A stretch of 64,000 nt of DNA from Cyanobacteria bacterium TGS_CYA1 (GTDB taxonomy: Bacteria; Cyanobacteriota; Vampirovibrionia; Obscuribacterales; Obscuribacteraceae), in contig JAHCIQ010000004.1 of the NCBI GenBank assembly GCA_026129135.1, forward strand, positions 62,001 through 126,000, in the 5' to 3' direction. Below, piece after piece: positions 19,801 through 27,466 of the stretch (within the stretch, counting starts at the first letter, position 1; every line of letters starts with the position of its first letter). The translations under genes were made by a program, and so were the position numbers. The notes under the pieces are model-generated. The model saw only the letters and a program-made list of their open reading frames with translations, searched no databases and was not told where the DNA came from.

Positions 19801-20242
19801 GCAATTCGATTTCGCGAGTAGCATCGAAACAAACAACCCGAATAATTCCACGTACTTTGTTACCGGTAGAAAATGTATCCAATACCGGAATCATGGCGTA
19901 TGGAACTCCCTGACTCCCGCGAGCCAGGTCTTCTTTGGTAAAGGCTTTACCTATCCACGCCGTATTAGTGGTGCGCACAGTTTGAGCGACCAGGCTATTG
20001 GACTGCGAAATAGGCTGCTTGTGCTCGTCTAAAAGTGTGTCTACAAATTTGCGTGCGACAGAATCCGTTTCGTTGCCAGAAAACTCCATAATCTTGGTGA
20101 TTTCGCTGCCCGAAGCAAAGTCGATAAATACATAGTCGAAGCCCAGCACCTGGCAAATATGGCGCTTTATGGCGTCTAGAAACTCGTCTTTTCGATCTTC
20201 TTTATCGGAATTAGTAAGAGATTCTTGCGATTCGTTGTCCAC
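16826..20242 (-). CDS. GAF-REC-GAF-GGDEF-HD-GYP cyclic-di-GMP protein
   Basis: An 1138-residue soluble regulator. N-terminal 20-165 looks GAF-like. Residues 188-305 are a receiver with phospho-acceptor Asp237, but the usual Lys is replaced (CLNEG) and the acidic pair reads HPD. A coiled coil (310-365) and a second GAF (about 375-525) follow. The diguanylate cyclase domain has intact GGEEF (614-618) and an RxxD inhibition site (605-608). The HD-GYP phosphodiesterase has HD (800-801), HHERWDGTGYPKG, and the later HD-GYP residues in place. The last 200 residues are Pro/Glu-rich and disordered. Both making and breaking c-di-GMP look possible, so net activity presumably depends on signals at the sensory domains. 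It is monocistronic or leads into the DHS-like gene. Confidence 0.93.
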   Translation of the reverse strand: MDNESQESLTNSDKEDRKDEFLDAIKRHICQVLGFDYVFIDFASGSEITKIMEFSGNETDSVARKFVDTLLDEHKQPISQSNSLVAQTVRTTNTAWIGKAFTKEDLARGSQGVPYAMIPVLDTFSTGNKVRGIIRVVCFDATREIELQDISTLKLLGEQMASRPGFFGETHGELAPSTTQKNDTLDRDVILIIHPDRVARRRFHRILGGIYNVIELDATNKAMAVLNTERVDVVLLDSGPKEESNLSFCQVLKKNENWEHIPIVLTSSDNSPSARVEGLNAGADDCLNEGCLESELAARIKSALRHRKVERELSVQLNLLEDYAQRLEKAHEQLDRDRQTQIQKSHLLEQLMRESDVLRHQDNLLHRISNNIRQSFAISDNLSQMLEDLAGFFSLDNCFVVLPAEHNEDEQEEDAIRVETVTDKAYKIIDYDKDLECFKVFKDKFPSDQPIISNDVMNDRRLEPFRKSLALFPVQSLFYIPITYEKKLLGLLVGYRCETRASWSRINETFMKSVADQVANGVVNARLYAKIQRQATTDGLTRLFNHRTGQEKLAEQLKIAERYQRNLSIIMLDVDHFKSINDRFGHPAGDTVLKTVAHLIHANCRDVDIPVRYGGEEFLLVLPEVNQDGAVVVAERIRKALVDTVVSHEALKITISGSFGVAAFPEDADQQQQLLDLADKSLYLSKRLGRNQVHTASDLMFAPNDEKDEPSTRDVADQVKEQKGVGDFVAPAISQQAMTQDELVPEVVDMVKSLASTLYSKSEYNKVHHLEVARMSELLAKVMGLTAQQVEQIRVAGLLHDVGLLKLKQEVLDKPGMLSLEERELVNQHAVLGADLLRPVRALREICNVIESHHERWDGTGYPKGLAGENIPLAARIISIVDAYHAMISDRPYRDALTMEEAMEALKAGAGKQWDPFLLEIFSAVQKSVQEGKAGSNPTPVVMNVSPDAEHYESIEQSLDEFEHEDDIDQNATLPPSTISTPKNSVLNSVLGPAAIRGPGLSIPGSNTPNQATIKTGEVPIVKEESDLPPRTVEPPPPLPMQAQAPPPPVSGLGFRPITLDEDESLSSGNWNPITIPRMDAPLLQPEIEPEAPDSPGTPGQVDSQPAANPPWQAPTHDLSGQEREPEDDESENEGGFF

Positions 20243-20393
20243 TACCTTGAGACCTTTCTTTCGCGCCTGACGGCTTTCTACAGCCTCAGATCCTGATTTT
20301 CAGTTTAACAGACAGATGAGTATTTTCTCAACTATCTTACAAAAGATATATTTATAGGCAATTCTCGCTTTTATAGGCGTATATACTTTCTAT

Positions 20394-20972
20394 ATGGCGA
20401 AAGGGCAAGAGAGCAAGTTAAAACCCATCTCCAGGCGGCTTTTCCGGGATTCGACCCTTGAAATCGCGCCAAAATTGCTTGGCATAAATCTTTGTCGCCG
20501 GCTCGATGACGGAACCATTTTGACCGGTCGTATTGTCGAAGCCGAAGCTTATACACAAGATGACCCAGCCTGTCACGCCTATAGAGGCATTACCCCCCGC
20601 TCTAAAATCATGTATGGACCACCGGGTTTCGCCTATGTTTACTTTATCTACGGCATGTACCACTGCTTGAATGTCGTCACTGAAGCCGACGGTACAGCAG
20701 GAGCTGTGCTCATACGTGCACTTGAATTCGATGGGGCGAACGGACCGGGTAAACTGTGTCGCCAGTGGCAGATAGATAAAAAGATGAATGGGCTGGATTT
20801 GCTCAATTCAGACTCTGCCTTGTGGCTTTCGAGCGGGTCGCTTCAAATTGATGAAACAATAGATATCACTCCTCGAATCGGACTTTCGGTGGCACAAGAC
20901 AAACTCTGGCGATTTTCCATTCGCGGCAACAAGTTTGTTTCTAAATCGAGTTCGAAAAAACAACCTCGCTAG
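20394..20972 (+). CDS. DNA-3-methyladenine (alkyladenine) glycosylase, AAG family
   Basis: A 192-residue protein of the AAG/MPG fold, which removes alkylated and deaminated purines from DNA. Diagnostic stretches are APKLLGINL, GRIVEAEAYTQDDPACHAYRG (with the catalytic Glu in VEAEAY), MYGPPGFAYVYFIYGMYHCLNVV, GAVLIRALE and GPGKLCRQ. Length and motif order match bacterial homologues. It is divergent from the c-di-GMP gene. It is probably a stand-alone base-excision repair gene. Confidence 0.93.
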   Translation: MAKGQESKLKPISRRLFRDSTLEIAPKLLGINLCRRLDDGTILTGRIVEAEAYTQDDPACHAYRGITPRSKIMYGPPGFAYVYFIYGMYHCLNVVTEADGTAGAVLIRALEFDGANGPGKLCRQWQIDKKMNGLDLLNSDSALWLSSGSLQIDETIDITPRIGLSVAQDKLWRFSIRGNKFVSKSSSKKQPR

Positions 20973-21001
20973 CACTAAATATGATACTAACGTCGGATAC
21001 T

Positions 21002-22048
21002 TCATCTGCGGCTGGTGCGAGTATTTCTATTGAAGTATTCAAAGACTCCTTGTGCAATTCCATCCACTAATTTTTGTTGATAATCTGCTGTTTGAATTCT
21101 TTGCGCGTCTCTTTGATTCTGCATATTTGCGGTCTCAAGCAAGATAGTGGGTACATTCTCGGCGTGCACGATTGCAAGTCTGCCACCATTCCAGGTGCGA
21201 GTTTGTTGTTTGACCGGACGGTTGCTTTCTGTTACTCGCGACAGGACCGATTGCATAGTTTCGGCAAACTCGCGGCTGGTCGGAAGTCCCCACAAGGTCA
21301 TATTGCCAAAAGCGCTACTTCCTGCAGCGTCTGTATGAATAGCTATTGCAACGTCGGGTCTTTGTTGTTCAACGAAACTTTTTTGATTACCTGGAGACAC
21401 CAAAACATCTTCTTCGCGCGAGATTACAACTTTTGCTCCCAGGCGCTCGAGCGTTGCTTTCAATCGCAGCGAAATTTCAAGCGCCGTTTTCTTTTCTTGA
21501 GTTCCGCCGTGTGTATTTCCGTGGTCGTGACCACCGTGACCGGGAACCAGAGCGATAGTTTTTCCTTGAAGCGAAAAATTCAAATTAGATCGGTCATTTT
21601 GCTCCGGGCGCTCGCGTGGATCGGGGCGCTCGTATTGTTGGCGAGGGTCGTATCTGTAAGGTGCCGGTCGGTCGTACTGTTGTGGTCTGGTGTACTGCTG
21701 AGGGTAGCTTGGCTCACGATTATTGCCATAATAGTTTTGGAAATAGTTTTTCCAATACGCATCCCAGTATCCGGGAGGATAAACAGACCTTTGCGAGTAA
21801 TCGGCGTTTTGAGGCTGTCTGAACCAGACGCCATAATCCTGTGGCGGAATATTCCGGCATGGTATGTGATTATTGTGGGTTTCCAAAACTGGTAAATATT
21901 GCGAAGTCGTCTGCTCGAAAGGGCGCTGAGCATGCCAGGGTTGACTTATACCCTGGTCGATTCTGCCAAAATTGAGCGCGGCAAAATCATTAGAGGGCAG
22001 CATCTCTTGATTAAAATTCTGATTGTACTGCGCGTCAAAGTTCTGCAT
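21002..22048 (-). CDS. N-acetylmuramoyl-L-alanine amidase (Amidase_3) with Asn/Gln/Tyr-rich N-terminus
   Basis: A 348-residue protein. Its C-terminal 190 residues are a zinc amidase: HGGHDHG zinc ligand, a second ligand Glu in TALEIS, the third ligand His in AIHTDA (usually HANA) and the catalytic Glu in LLETANMQN. It should cut peptide stems from peptidoglycan. The first 150 residues are rich in Asn, Gln, Tyr and Pro (PQQYTRPQQYDRPAPYRYDPRQQYERP) and carry no clear signal peptide or transmembrane segment, which is odd for a wall enzyme. An unusual export route or a misplaced start are both possible, but no upstream in-frame start gives a signal peptide. Confidence 0.85.
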   Translation of the reverse strand: MQNFDAQYNQNFNQEMLPSNDFAALNFGRIDQGISQPWHAQRPFEQTTSQYLPVLETHNNHIPCRNIPPQDYGVWFRQPQNADYSQRSVYPPGYWDAYWKNYFQNYYGNNREPSYPQQYTRPQQYDRPAPYRYDPRQQYERPDPRERPEQNDRSNLNFSLQGKTIALVPGHGGHDHGNTHGGTQEKKTALEISLRLKATLERLGAKVVISREEDVLVSPGNQKSFVEQQRPDVAIAIHTDAAGSSAFGNMTLWGLPTSREFAETMQSVLSRVTESNRPVKQQTRTWNGGRLAIVHAENVPTILLETANMQNQRDAQRIQTADYQQKLVDGIAQGVFEYFNRNTRTSRR

Positions 22049-22167
22049 CGGTTCCCATTTTTAAGCCCAAAGCCACACCATGTGGCTTGTAGGAAGTTCA
22101 AAGAAACATCCATGGGGAACCTGGACAGTAGTATATTTATATCTTTCAATGAGACGAAGGACAATAC

Positions 22168-22605
22168 GTGAAATCCCCCCTGCTACGCTGGTTAATGGTT
22201 ATTTCCTGGATGGGAGTTATCTTTGCGTTTTCGCACCAGGCTCACTCCAGTCAGGCGACTGAGGTTTATTTTGGCGGTTTCAATATATTTGTGCGCAAAA
22301 TGGGTCACATTAGCGAATTTGCTATTTTGTATTTTTTAGTTCGATGGGCACTTCTAACTTCTTCGCTGAAATCTAGAGAAGCAGAAAAAGATTCGTCCAA
22401 AACAAAGCGATGGCAAAATGTGATCGAAGACAAAACAATTCTGGGCGCCACATTGATTTCTGTCGCTTATGCAATTAGTGACGAATGGCATCAATCGTTT
22501 GTGCCAGGGCGCAGTGCATGTGTTGAGGATGTTATGCTCGATTCGTCTGCTGTGCTTGTAGCGGTACTATCTCAATCTGCTTTGAAGAAATTGTTTAATG
22601 TTTAA
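22168..22605 (+). CDS. VanZ-like membrane protein
   Basis: A 145-residue membrane protein with three to four hydrophobic segments. It carries the VanZ-family marks: FSHQAHSS after the first helix, KMGHISEFAILY in the second, and ISDEWHQSFVPGRSACVEDVMLDS in the third. VanZ homologues are linked to low-level teicoplanin resistance, but most have no known role. It is divergent from the amidase, so the pair may both concern the cell wall. Confidence 0.88.
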   Translation: MKSPLLRWLMVISWMGVIFAFSHQAHSSQATEVYFGGFNIFVRKMGHISEFAILYFLVRWALLTSSLKSREAEKDSSKTKRWQNVIEDKTILGATLISVAYAISDEWHQSFVPGRSACVEDVMLDSSAVLVAVLSQSALKKLFNV

Positions 22606-22668
22606 GCGTATGCTTATATTTTGTATTAACAAAGTTATGATAATGGTGGTGATCTCTGGAGAATAATC

Positions 22669-22731
22669 ATGCAAAACAGGAAATTGTCTTTAGGCTTTAC
22701 AATGGGAATTTTAGCGAGATGTGTTCCGTAA
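22669..22731 (+). CDS. Possible 20-residue leader ORF ahead of doc
   Basis: An ATG with a good ribosome site (ctggag, 7 nt upstream) opens a 20-codon frame (MQNRKLSLGFTM...RCVP) whose stop lies 10 nt inside the Doc coding sequence. The Doc start itself has no such site. So the little frame may couple translation to doc, or be the stub of a lost antitoxin gene. It could also be chance. Confidence 0.3.
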   Translation: MQNRKLSLGFTMGILARCVP

Positions 22732-23126
22732 TCTTTTTATCTGTTCCGCAAGTCATAACGCTTCATGATTTTGAACTTCGGGAAAACGGAGGTGGGCTTG
22801 CAGGTATACGCGATAGCAATTTGTTAGCTTCAGCGGTTTCTGCTCCGCTAGCAACTTTCGATGGACATTTTTTGCATCAGTCGATATTCGGAATGGCAGC
22901 AGCCTATCTTATTAGTTTGTCTAAAAATTATCCCTTTAATGATGGAAACAAAAGAACTGCTATTTCGGCAACTACTACCTTTCTTCAAATGAACAATATT
23001 GCATTAGACGTTAGCGAAGATGAGCTTGTTGAGTTTGTTGTTAGGGTAGCCTCGGAAAAGGTTACAAATCAAGAGGTTGCGGACTTCTTAGAATCATATT
23101 CCAGTCAAGTTGAACTCGAAATTTAG
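22719..23126 (+). CDS. Death-on-curing (Doc/Fic) family toxin with variant motif
   Basis: A 135-residue Doc-type Fic-fold protein. The N-terminus (VIFLSVPQVITLHDFEL, then GGLAGIRDSNLLASAVSAP) and the core (FGMAAAYLISLSKNYPFNDGNKRTAISA) match the family. The motif HxFxDGNKR is YPFNDGNKR here: the catalytic His is Tyr (codon tat). Doc enzymes phosphorylate EF-Tu, so the change may weaken or abolish that, or the protein may use another chemistry. The DGNKR phosphate loop is intact. An AbrB/MazE-like gene lies 163 nt downstream. Confidence 0.85.
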   Translation: MCSVIFLSVPQVITLHDFELRENGGGLAGIRDSNLLASAVSAPLATFDGHFLHQSIFGMAAAYLISLSKNYPFNDGNKRTAISATTTFLQMNNIALDVSEDELVEFVVRVASEKVTNQEVADFLESYSSQVELEI

Positions 23127-23289
23127 TACGCTACACTCGTCCTAGGTGGTTCTCACGAAGCTGTTTCTTGCGTTTATGGAAGAATATGTGCTATAAAACG
23201 TCCGTACGAGTGTTAGAATATTGTATTAATGGGTATAAAGATCGCACCACGCAAGATGTGATCTCCCTGGATGAAATAGGTATCGAATT

Positions 23290-23535
23290 ATGGCAATTAT
23301 TAAAAGGCTAACTAAATTGGGCAATAGTTCGGCCCTTGTTATTGATAGACCTATTATGGAACTTCTCAATATGAGTTGTGATGTTCCCGTAGAAATAACT
23401 ATGGGCGAGGACGGTAAAAGTTTAATTTTGCGCGCAGTGACCGATGAGCAGGAAAATCATAAAAAGTTCGAAGCTGCTCTCAAACAGACTAACAAACGTC
23501 ACGGTGGAGCTAAAAAGAAATTGGCCAAACGGTAG
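23290..23535 (+). CDS. AbrB/MazE-type antitoxin
   Basis: An 81-residue protein with the swapped-hairpin N-terminus of AbrB/MazE/SpoVT regulators (IKRLTKLGNSSALVIDRPIMELLNM, then VEITMGEDGKSLILRAV) and a charged helical tail (ENHKKFEAALKQTNKRHGGAKKKLAKR). This type is commonly the antitoxin next to Doc toxins and binds its own promoter. It normally precedes the toxin; here it follows it by 163 nt, with its own promoter-like region. A functional pair is probable but not shown. Confidence 0.85.
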   Translation: MAIIKRLTKLGNSSALVIDRPIMELLNMSCDVPVEITMGEDGKSLILRAVTDEQENHKKFEAALKQTNKRHGGAKKKLAKR

Positions 23536-23622
23536 TTCAGTTAATTGTGAATGTTAGATTAATGAAGAAGTCATGACTAATCAGTTATGACTTCTTTTGG
23601 TAAAAAATTTCAAGGAGCCAGA

Positions 23623-24408
23623 ATGATAGACGCCTGGATATTCGGTATCACTGTAGTTGGTGGCTCGGTTTTGTTTGCATCTTTTGGGGTGATGCTTGTT
23701 CGCAGACGAGTCTCAGGTGGCTTTTTAAAGCGTCACCACGAAGTTGCTGGTTATATGCTTTCAATTGTAGGGACACTATATTCGGTACTATTGGGACTAA
23801 TTGTTGTTGACACCCAGACGAAGTATCAAGTAGCTAAACAGATGACTCAGCAAGAAGCTGATTCTACGCTAGACTTGTTTCATATGTCATACACTATGCC
23901 CACTGAAGTCAGGAATAGAGTTCACAAGAATTTGGCAGAATATTTGAAACTTGTAGATGAAGTCGAGTGGGATTCAGTTAAGAGAGATGGTTCGTTTGAT
24001 GAGGCTGGCAAAGTGCCTTTTAGAGAATTATGGTGGACACTTACTGATTATGAGCCAAGCACCGTGCGTGGTACCGAAGCTTACTCTGAAATGTTGCAGG
24101 TTTTGCAAGATATGACAGATGGTCGCAGGTACCGTTTGCAGATTGCAAAGGCGGGAATGCACGAAGTCATGTGGGCTGTCGTCATAATTGGGGGATTGCT
24201 GACTGTTTTGTTCACCTATTTCTTCGAAGTGGAAAGTGCCAAAGCTCAATTATTGATGACCGGACTTGTTGCGCTTTCGTTGTCGTTGAATGTGCTTTTG
24301 ATTGCATTGTTTAGTAACCCGTATACGGGCTATATGAGGATATCTTCGTATCCATTCAAGTACGATAGGAAAGTTATTCTTGAATTGAGCAAGCAAAAGC
24401 CAGAGTAA
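23623..24408 (+). CDS. DUF4239 (bestrophin-like) membrane protein
   Basis: A 261-residue protein from the ATG at 23623, which has caaggag 7 nt upstream; the ORF extends 12 codons further but without such a site. There are two N-terminal hydrophobic segments (AWIFGITVVGGSVLFASFG; YMLSIVGTLYSVLLGLIVV) and two near the C-terminus (VMWAVVIIGGLLTVLFTYFF; MTGLVALSLSLNVLLIALF). A soluble, charged helical region lies between them. This is the layout of DUF4239 proteins, distantly related to bestrophin channels. Its role is unknown. Confidence 0.75.
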   Translation: MIDAWIFGITVVGGSVLFASFGVMLVRRRVSGGFLKRHHEVAGYMLSIVGTLYSVLLGLIVVDTQTKYQVAKQMTQQEADSTLDLFHMSYTMPTEVRNRVHKNLAEYLKLVDEVEWDSVKRDGSFDEAGKVPFRELWWTLTDYEPSTVRGTEAYSEMLQVLQDMTDGRRYRLQIAKAGMHEVMWAVVIIGGLLTVLFTYFFEVESAKAQLLMTGLVALSLSLNVLLIALFSNPYTGYMRISSYPFKYDRKVILELSKQKPE

Positions 24409-24409
24409 T

Positions 24410-26521
24410 TTAGAGCTTTTCGCTTCCTTCCAGCTCGAGATCGCGCTTCCAGACTCGCTTGAAAGTATCTTTGAATATTTCGAATGTTTCCTCCGAAATA
24501 TTTGTATTCAAGACTTCTAAATGATTAAGATGCCGTAATCGCGTAAGTTTGAGAAACTGTTTTTCAGTAATATTGGAATAGTTAAAATATAGAATCTTCA
24601 AGTTTTTGAATTGTTCAAGACTTGCAATTAAATCGTCGTCAATTCTTGTGCTATTGGAAAAATCCAGGTAATTTAACTCTGGCAAATCATCTAGATAATG
24701 CAGGTTTCTAGAATCGAATCGAGCATCTCCAATCACCAACTCTTGCAATGTTTTTATTTTAGCAATTTCTTTGAATGCTTCTTCGTCGATCTCCACTCCT
24801 GACAATCCTAGAGAAACTAAATTGAGTTTGCTAAGTGCCTTGAAACTAGCTGCTGATAGTTTGGGAGTGCCAGCTAAATAGAGTTCGTTCAATTTAGAAA
24901 TCTGAGCGACGCGAACGCCAATATCGTCACCAACAGAAGTTTTTATTAGATGCAGTTTCTGCAAGTTTTTCATTTTTTGCAAGGAGTTTGTGACTTCGTC
25001 TGTGATACCAATTGACTGGATAGAGAACTCTTGAATTGGAAGAGACTCTAAATTCTTGACTCCGGAATTTGTAATTTTGTCCGAGCATAAATTGAGAAAT
25101 TCGAGTGATGAAAGACCTTGCAGATTTTTCAATGCATCATCAGAAATAAAAGGGGAGCCTATTTGCAAGGTGCGAAGCAATTTCATTGACCGTAAATATT
25201 TGAGACTTTCTGATTTGACCCCAGAATTTTTGATCGATAGATAAGTCAGACTATCAGGATTAAGATATTGGAGACCAGAACCGTCGAAGGCTCCGTGGTC
25301 CAAATATGCTGTCTTCACACGTTTATTTTTTAGAACAATTAAATCGCTGTCTGTCACCGAATTATCGGCATTTACCGTGGAGTCAGATGAATCGATGTAT
25401 CTGAGACCACTGCCAATGGTGCCCTTCGGTGATAGCATATTATTATCTTTAAGCAATGGATTTTCGATTGCGGATCTTTTGGGAACATTCTTCGTTTCTG
25501 CTACTCGACGGTGTTCCGATTTAAAGACGGAATAACCGAAGGCTAAAAGCGCGCACAAAATCGCCAGCACCGTCAGCACCCCAAATCTGGATTTCCAGAA
25601 TTGAATTAGTCTTAGTTTGAAATATTGACGAGAAATTTTCTGAATCATCTCAGGAGTGACAGATGCGTTCTCTAGCTTTTCCTGGATACTTTTTAATCGC
25701 TCCGCGATCGTCATCATGTTTTCTGGGCGAGCCTGGGGAGATTTGCGTAAACACTCATCCACGAGCATCACAAGGTCTTGAGGTAATTTTTGCACCGAGA
25801 TGAAGTCGGTCAAAAGCGGCGGAGCCATGTTTCTGTGCATAGACATTGTTTCAATTGCCGACTTTCCTTTGAAAGGTACTTCTCCGGTAAGCGTTTCGAA
25901 CATAAGGCAGCCAAAACTGTAAATGTCGGAGCTTGGGGTAGCCTCTTCGCCAAGTGTCTGCTCCGAACTCATATAGAGCGGACTTCCGACAATTGCTCCC
26001 GTGCGAGTCAGATGCTGATTCTCGTTAACGATGCTTGCTACGCCAAAATCGAGCAGTTTAACCTGCATGACAGACTGTCCCAGCTCGACCAAAAGAACGT
26101 TGGATGGTTTAATGTCGCGGTGGATGACCCCATTATTGTGAGCGTAGCTCATTGCCGCTGCAACCTGGGCGAAAATTGGAATTGCCGTTTTGCAGTCCAA
26201 CTTTCCCTTTTCCTTGATTAAATCAGCAAGCGTCTGCCCCTCGAGATACTCCATGACCATGTAAGGGGTCGAGTCGGTCGTCTGCCCGAAATCGAAAACC
26301 CTGGCTATGTTTTGGTGCTTAAGCTTGCCGGCAGCGGTTGCTTCGCGCTGGAGGCGAGCGGCACCCTGCCCCGTGGGATCTTTGCCCAAAAGCTTGATTG
26401 CTACGGTAATATCGAGCGTTTTATCGTGTGCTTTGAGCACAACGCCCATGCCGCCGCGACCGATCTCCTTTTCGACCGCATACCGCTCTGCAACAATGCT
26501 TTTGGGGGAATCTTCGGGCAT
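24410..26521 (-). CDS. Transmembrane Ser/Thr kinase with leucine-rich-repeat ectodomain
   Basis: A 703-residue protein. A PknB-type kinase spans 14-280: glycine loop GRGGMGVV (21-28), Lys43, HRDIKPSN (135-142, Asp136), LDFG (157-160) and SPLYMSSEQ. All catalytic residues are present. A single transmembrane helix lies at 313-333. Outside it, residues about 385-690 form ten or so leucine-rich repeats, such as LQYLNPDSLTYLSIKNSGV, LRTLQIGSPFISDDALKNL, and LHYLDDLPELNYLDFSNSTR. The layout is that of a receptor kinase, as in plants and some planctomycetes. The ligand is unknown. It is convergent with the DUF4239 gene, with one base between their ends. Confidence 0.92.
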   Translation of the reverse strand: MPEDSPKSIVAERYAVEKEIGRGGMGVVLKAHDKTLDITVAIKLLGKDPTGQGAARLQREATAAGKLKHQNIARVFDFGQTTDSTPYMVMEYLEGQTLADLIKEKGKLDCKTAIPIFAQVAAAMSYAHNNGVIHRDIKPSNVLLVELGQSVMQVKLLDFGVASIVNENQHLTRTGAIVGSPLYMSSEQTLGEEATPSSDIYSFGCLMFETLTGEVPFKGKSAIETMSMHRNMAPPLLTDFISVQKLPQDLVMLVDECLRKSPQARPENMMTIAERLKSIQEKLENASVTPEMIQKISRQYFKLRLIQFWKSRFGVLTVLAILCALLAFGYSVFKSEHRRVAETKNVPKRSAIENPLLKDNNMLSPKGTIGSGLRYIDSSDSTVNADNSVTDSDLIVLKNKRVKTAYLDHGAFDGSGLQYLNPDSLTYLSIKNSGVKSESLKYLRSMKLLRTLQIGSPFISDDALKNLQGLSSLEFLNLCSDKITNSGVKNLESLPIQEFSIQSIGITDEVTNSLQKMKNLQKLHLIKTSVGDDIGVRVAQISKLNELYLAGTPKLSAASFKALSKLNLVSLGLSGVEIDEEAFKEIAKIKTLQELVIGDARFDSRNLHYLDDLPELNYLDFSNSTRIDDDLIASLEQFKNLKILYFNYSNITEKQFLKLTRLRHLNHLEVLNTNISEETFEIFKDTFKRVWKRDLELEGSEKL

Positions 26522-26622
26522 AGATTCTCTGAAAAGGGACTATTTTGGAAGCCTTGGGACTTCGACTTCTAGTTTAGGCTTGTATTAAATAAGTGTCTGT
26601 ATCGTGCAGTACAATTCTTGCC

Positions 26623-27432
26623 ATGAAATCAGGATTTACCACTCGTTTAATCGCTAGCAAGCATGTCAGCGTTGAGAATGCTCAACCAATAGTTAAATTT
26701 ATACGTCCTGCTGCAAAGAATTATCCTGCCGACGGTTGGGACCGTTATTTGTACGTCAACGATAAACCAACGTTTTATTTAGGCGTAGTATGTGAAACTT
26801 GCGATTTTATGTTTCGCAGAATTCCTGCTGATTTTTCTAAAATTGATGCAAGAGCAATTTCGGATCACTTGAACCGTGGTTTGCTAGAGATTGGAGAGAC
26901 AGAGATCTATGCAGTAACTAAGTTAATCCCTAGCGGAAATTATCGCGCTCTTTTACTAGAGCTTTACCCTGCGCTCATTCAACCCGGAACTGACGATGAT
27001 CATTTTGCTCATAAGTCTTACGATGATTGGGGCGATGAAGAATTTGGTGCTAGACCAATTGAACATTATCAAACAGAGATTATAAAGGTTGACGAGTCAA
27101 AATCAATTTTTGAATTTGTTGTTCCTATGTTCGATCGAACTAAGTTAGATAACCTTCGAGTTGAATATTACCGAAATAAAATTAGAGATGGAGAGAAGCC
27201 TACTGCGTTAGCTGTTTCGATATTAGACACAAAGTGGCGATACGATTTTGATGACTATGATGACCTCGTAGAATACCCATTTTGTTGTGCACATTTCTTA
27301 CTGGACGGTCATCACAAGATTTATGCTGCTTCGCTGGAAAGGTCTCCAATAACCTTGCTGACTTTCTTAAGTGAGGTTGAATCAATTGCAATCGATGAGA
27401 GTTTCACAACGTTGATTGAGAATTATGCTTGA
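26623..27432 (+). CDS. Conserved hypothetical protein
   Basis: A 269-residue soluble protein from the ATG at 26623; an upstream GTG at 26593 is less likely. Recognisable but unnamed stretches are VCETCDFMFRRI, ALAVSILDTKWRY, and AHFLLDGHHKIYAASLERSPITLLTFLS. The LLDGHHKIYAA segment resembles the loops of ParB-like folds, but that is a weak hint. The protein has no signal peptide or membrane helix. I do not recognise a family; it is flanked by a receptor kinase and a pilin operon. Confidence 0.7.
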   Translation: MKSGFTTRLIASKHVSVENAQPIVKFIRPAAKNYPADGWDRYLYVNDKPTFYLGVVCETCDFMFRRIPADFSKIDARAISDHLNRGLLEIGETEIYAVTKLIPSGNYRALLLELYPALIQPGTDDDHFAHKSYDDWGDEEFGARPIEHYQTEIIKVDESKSIFEFVVPMFDRTKLDNLRVEYYRNKIRDGEKPTALAVSILDTKWRYDFDDYDDLVEYPFCCAHFLLDGHHKIYAASLERSPITLLTFLSEVESIAIDESFTTLIENYA

Positions 27433-27466
27433 AACTTTGTGGTATCAAATGTAGTATCGTACCCTC

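Noticed and set aside
21074..21895. 273-codon + strand ORF opposite the amidase gene
   Set aside because: It is antisense to a protein with a complete zinc amidase site and shows no domain or ribosome site.
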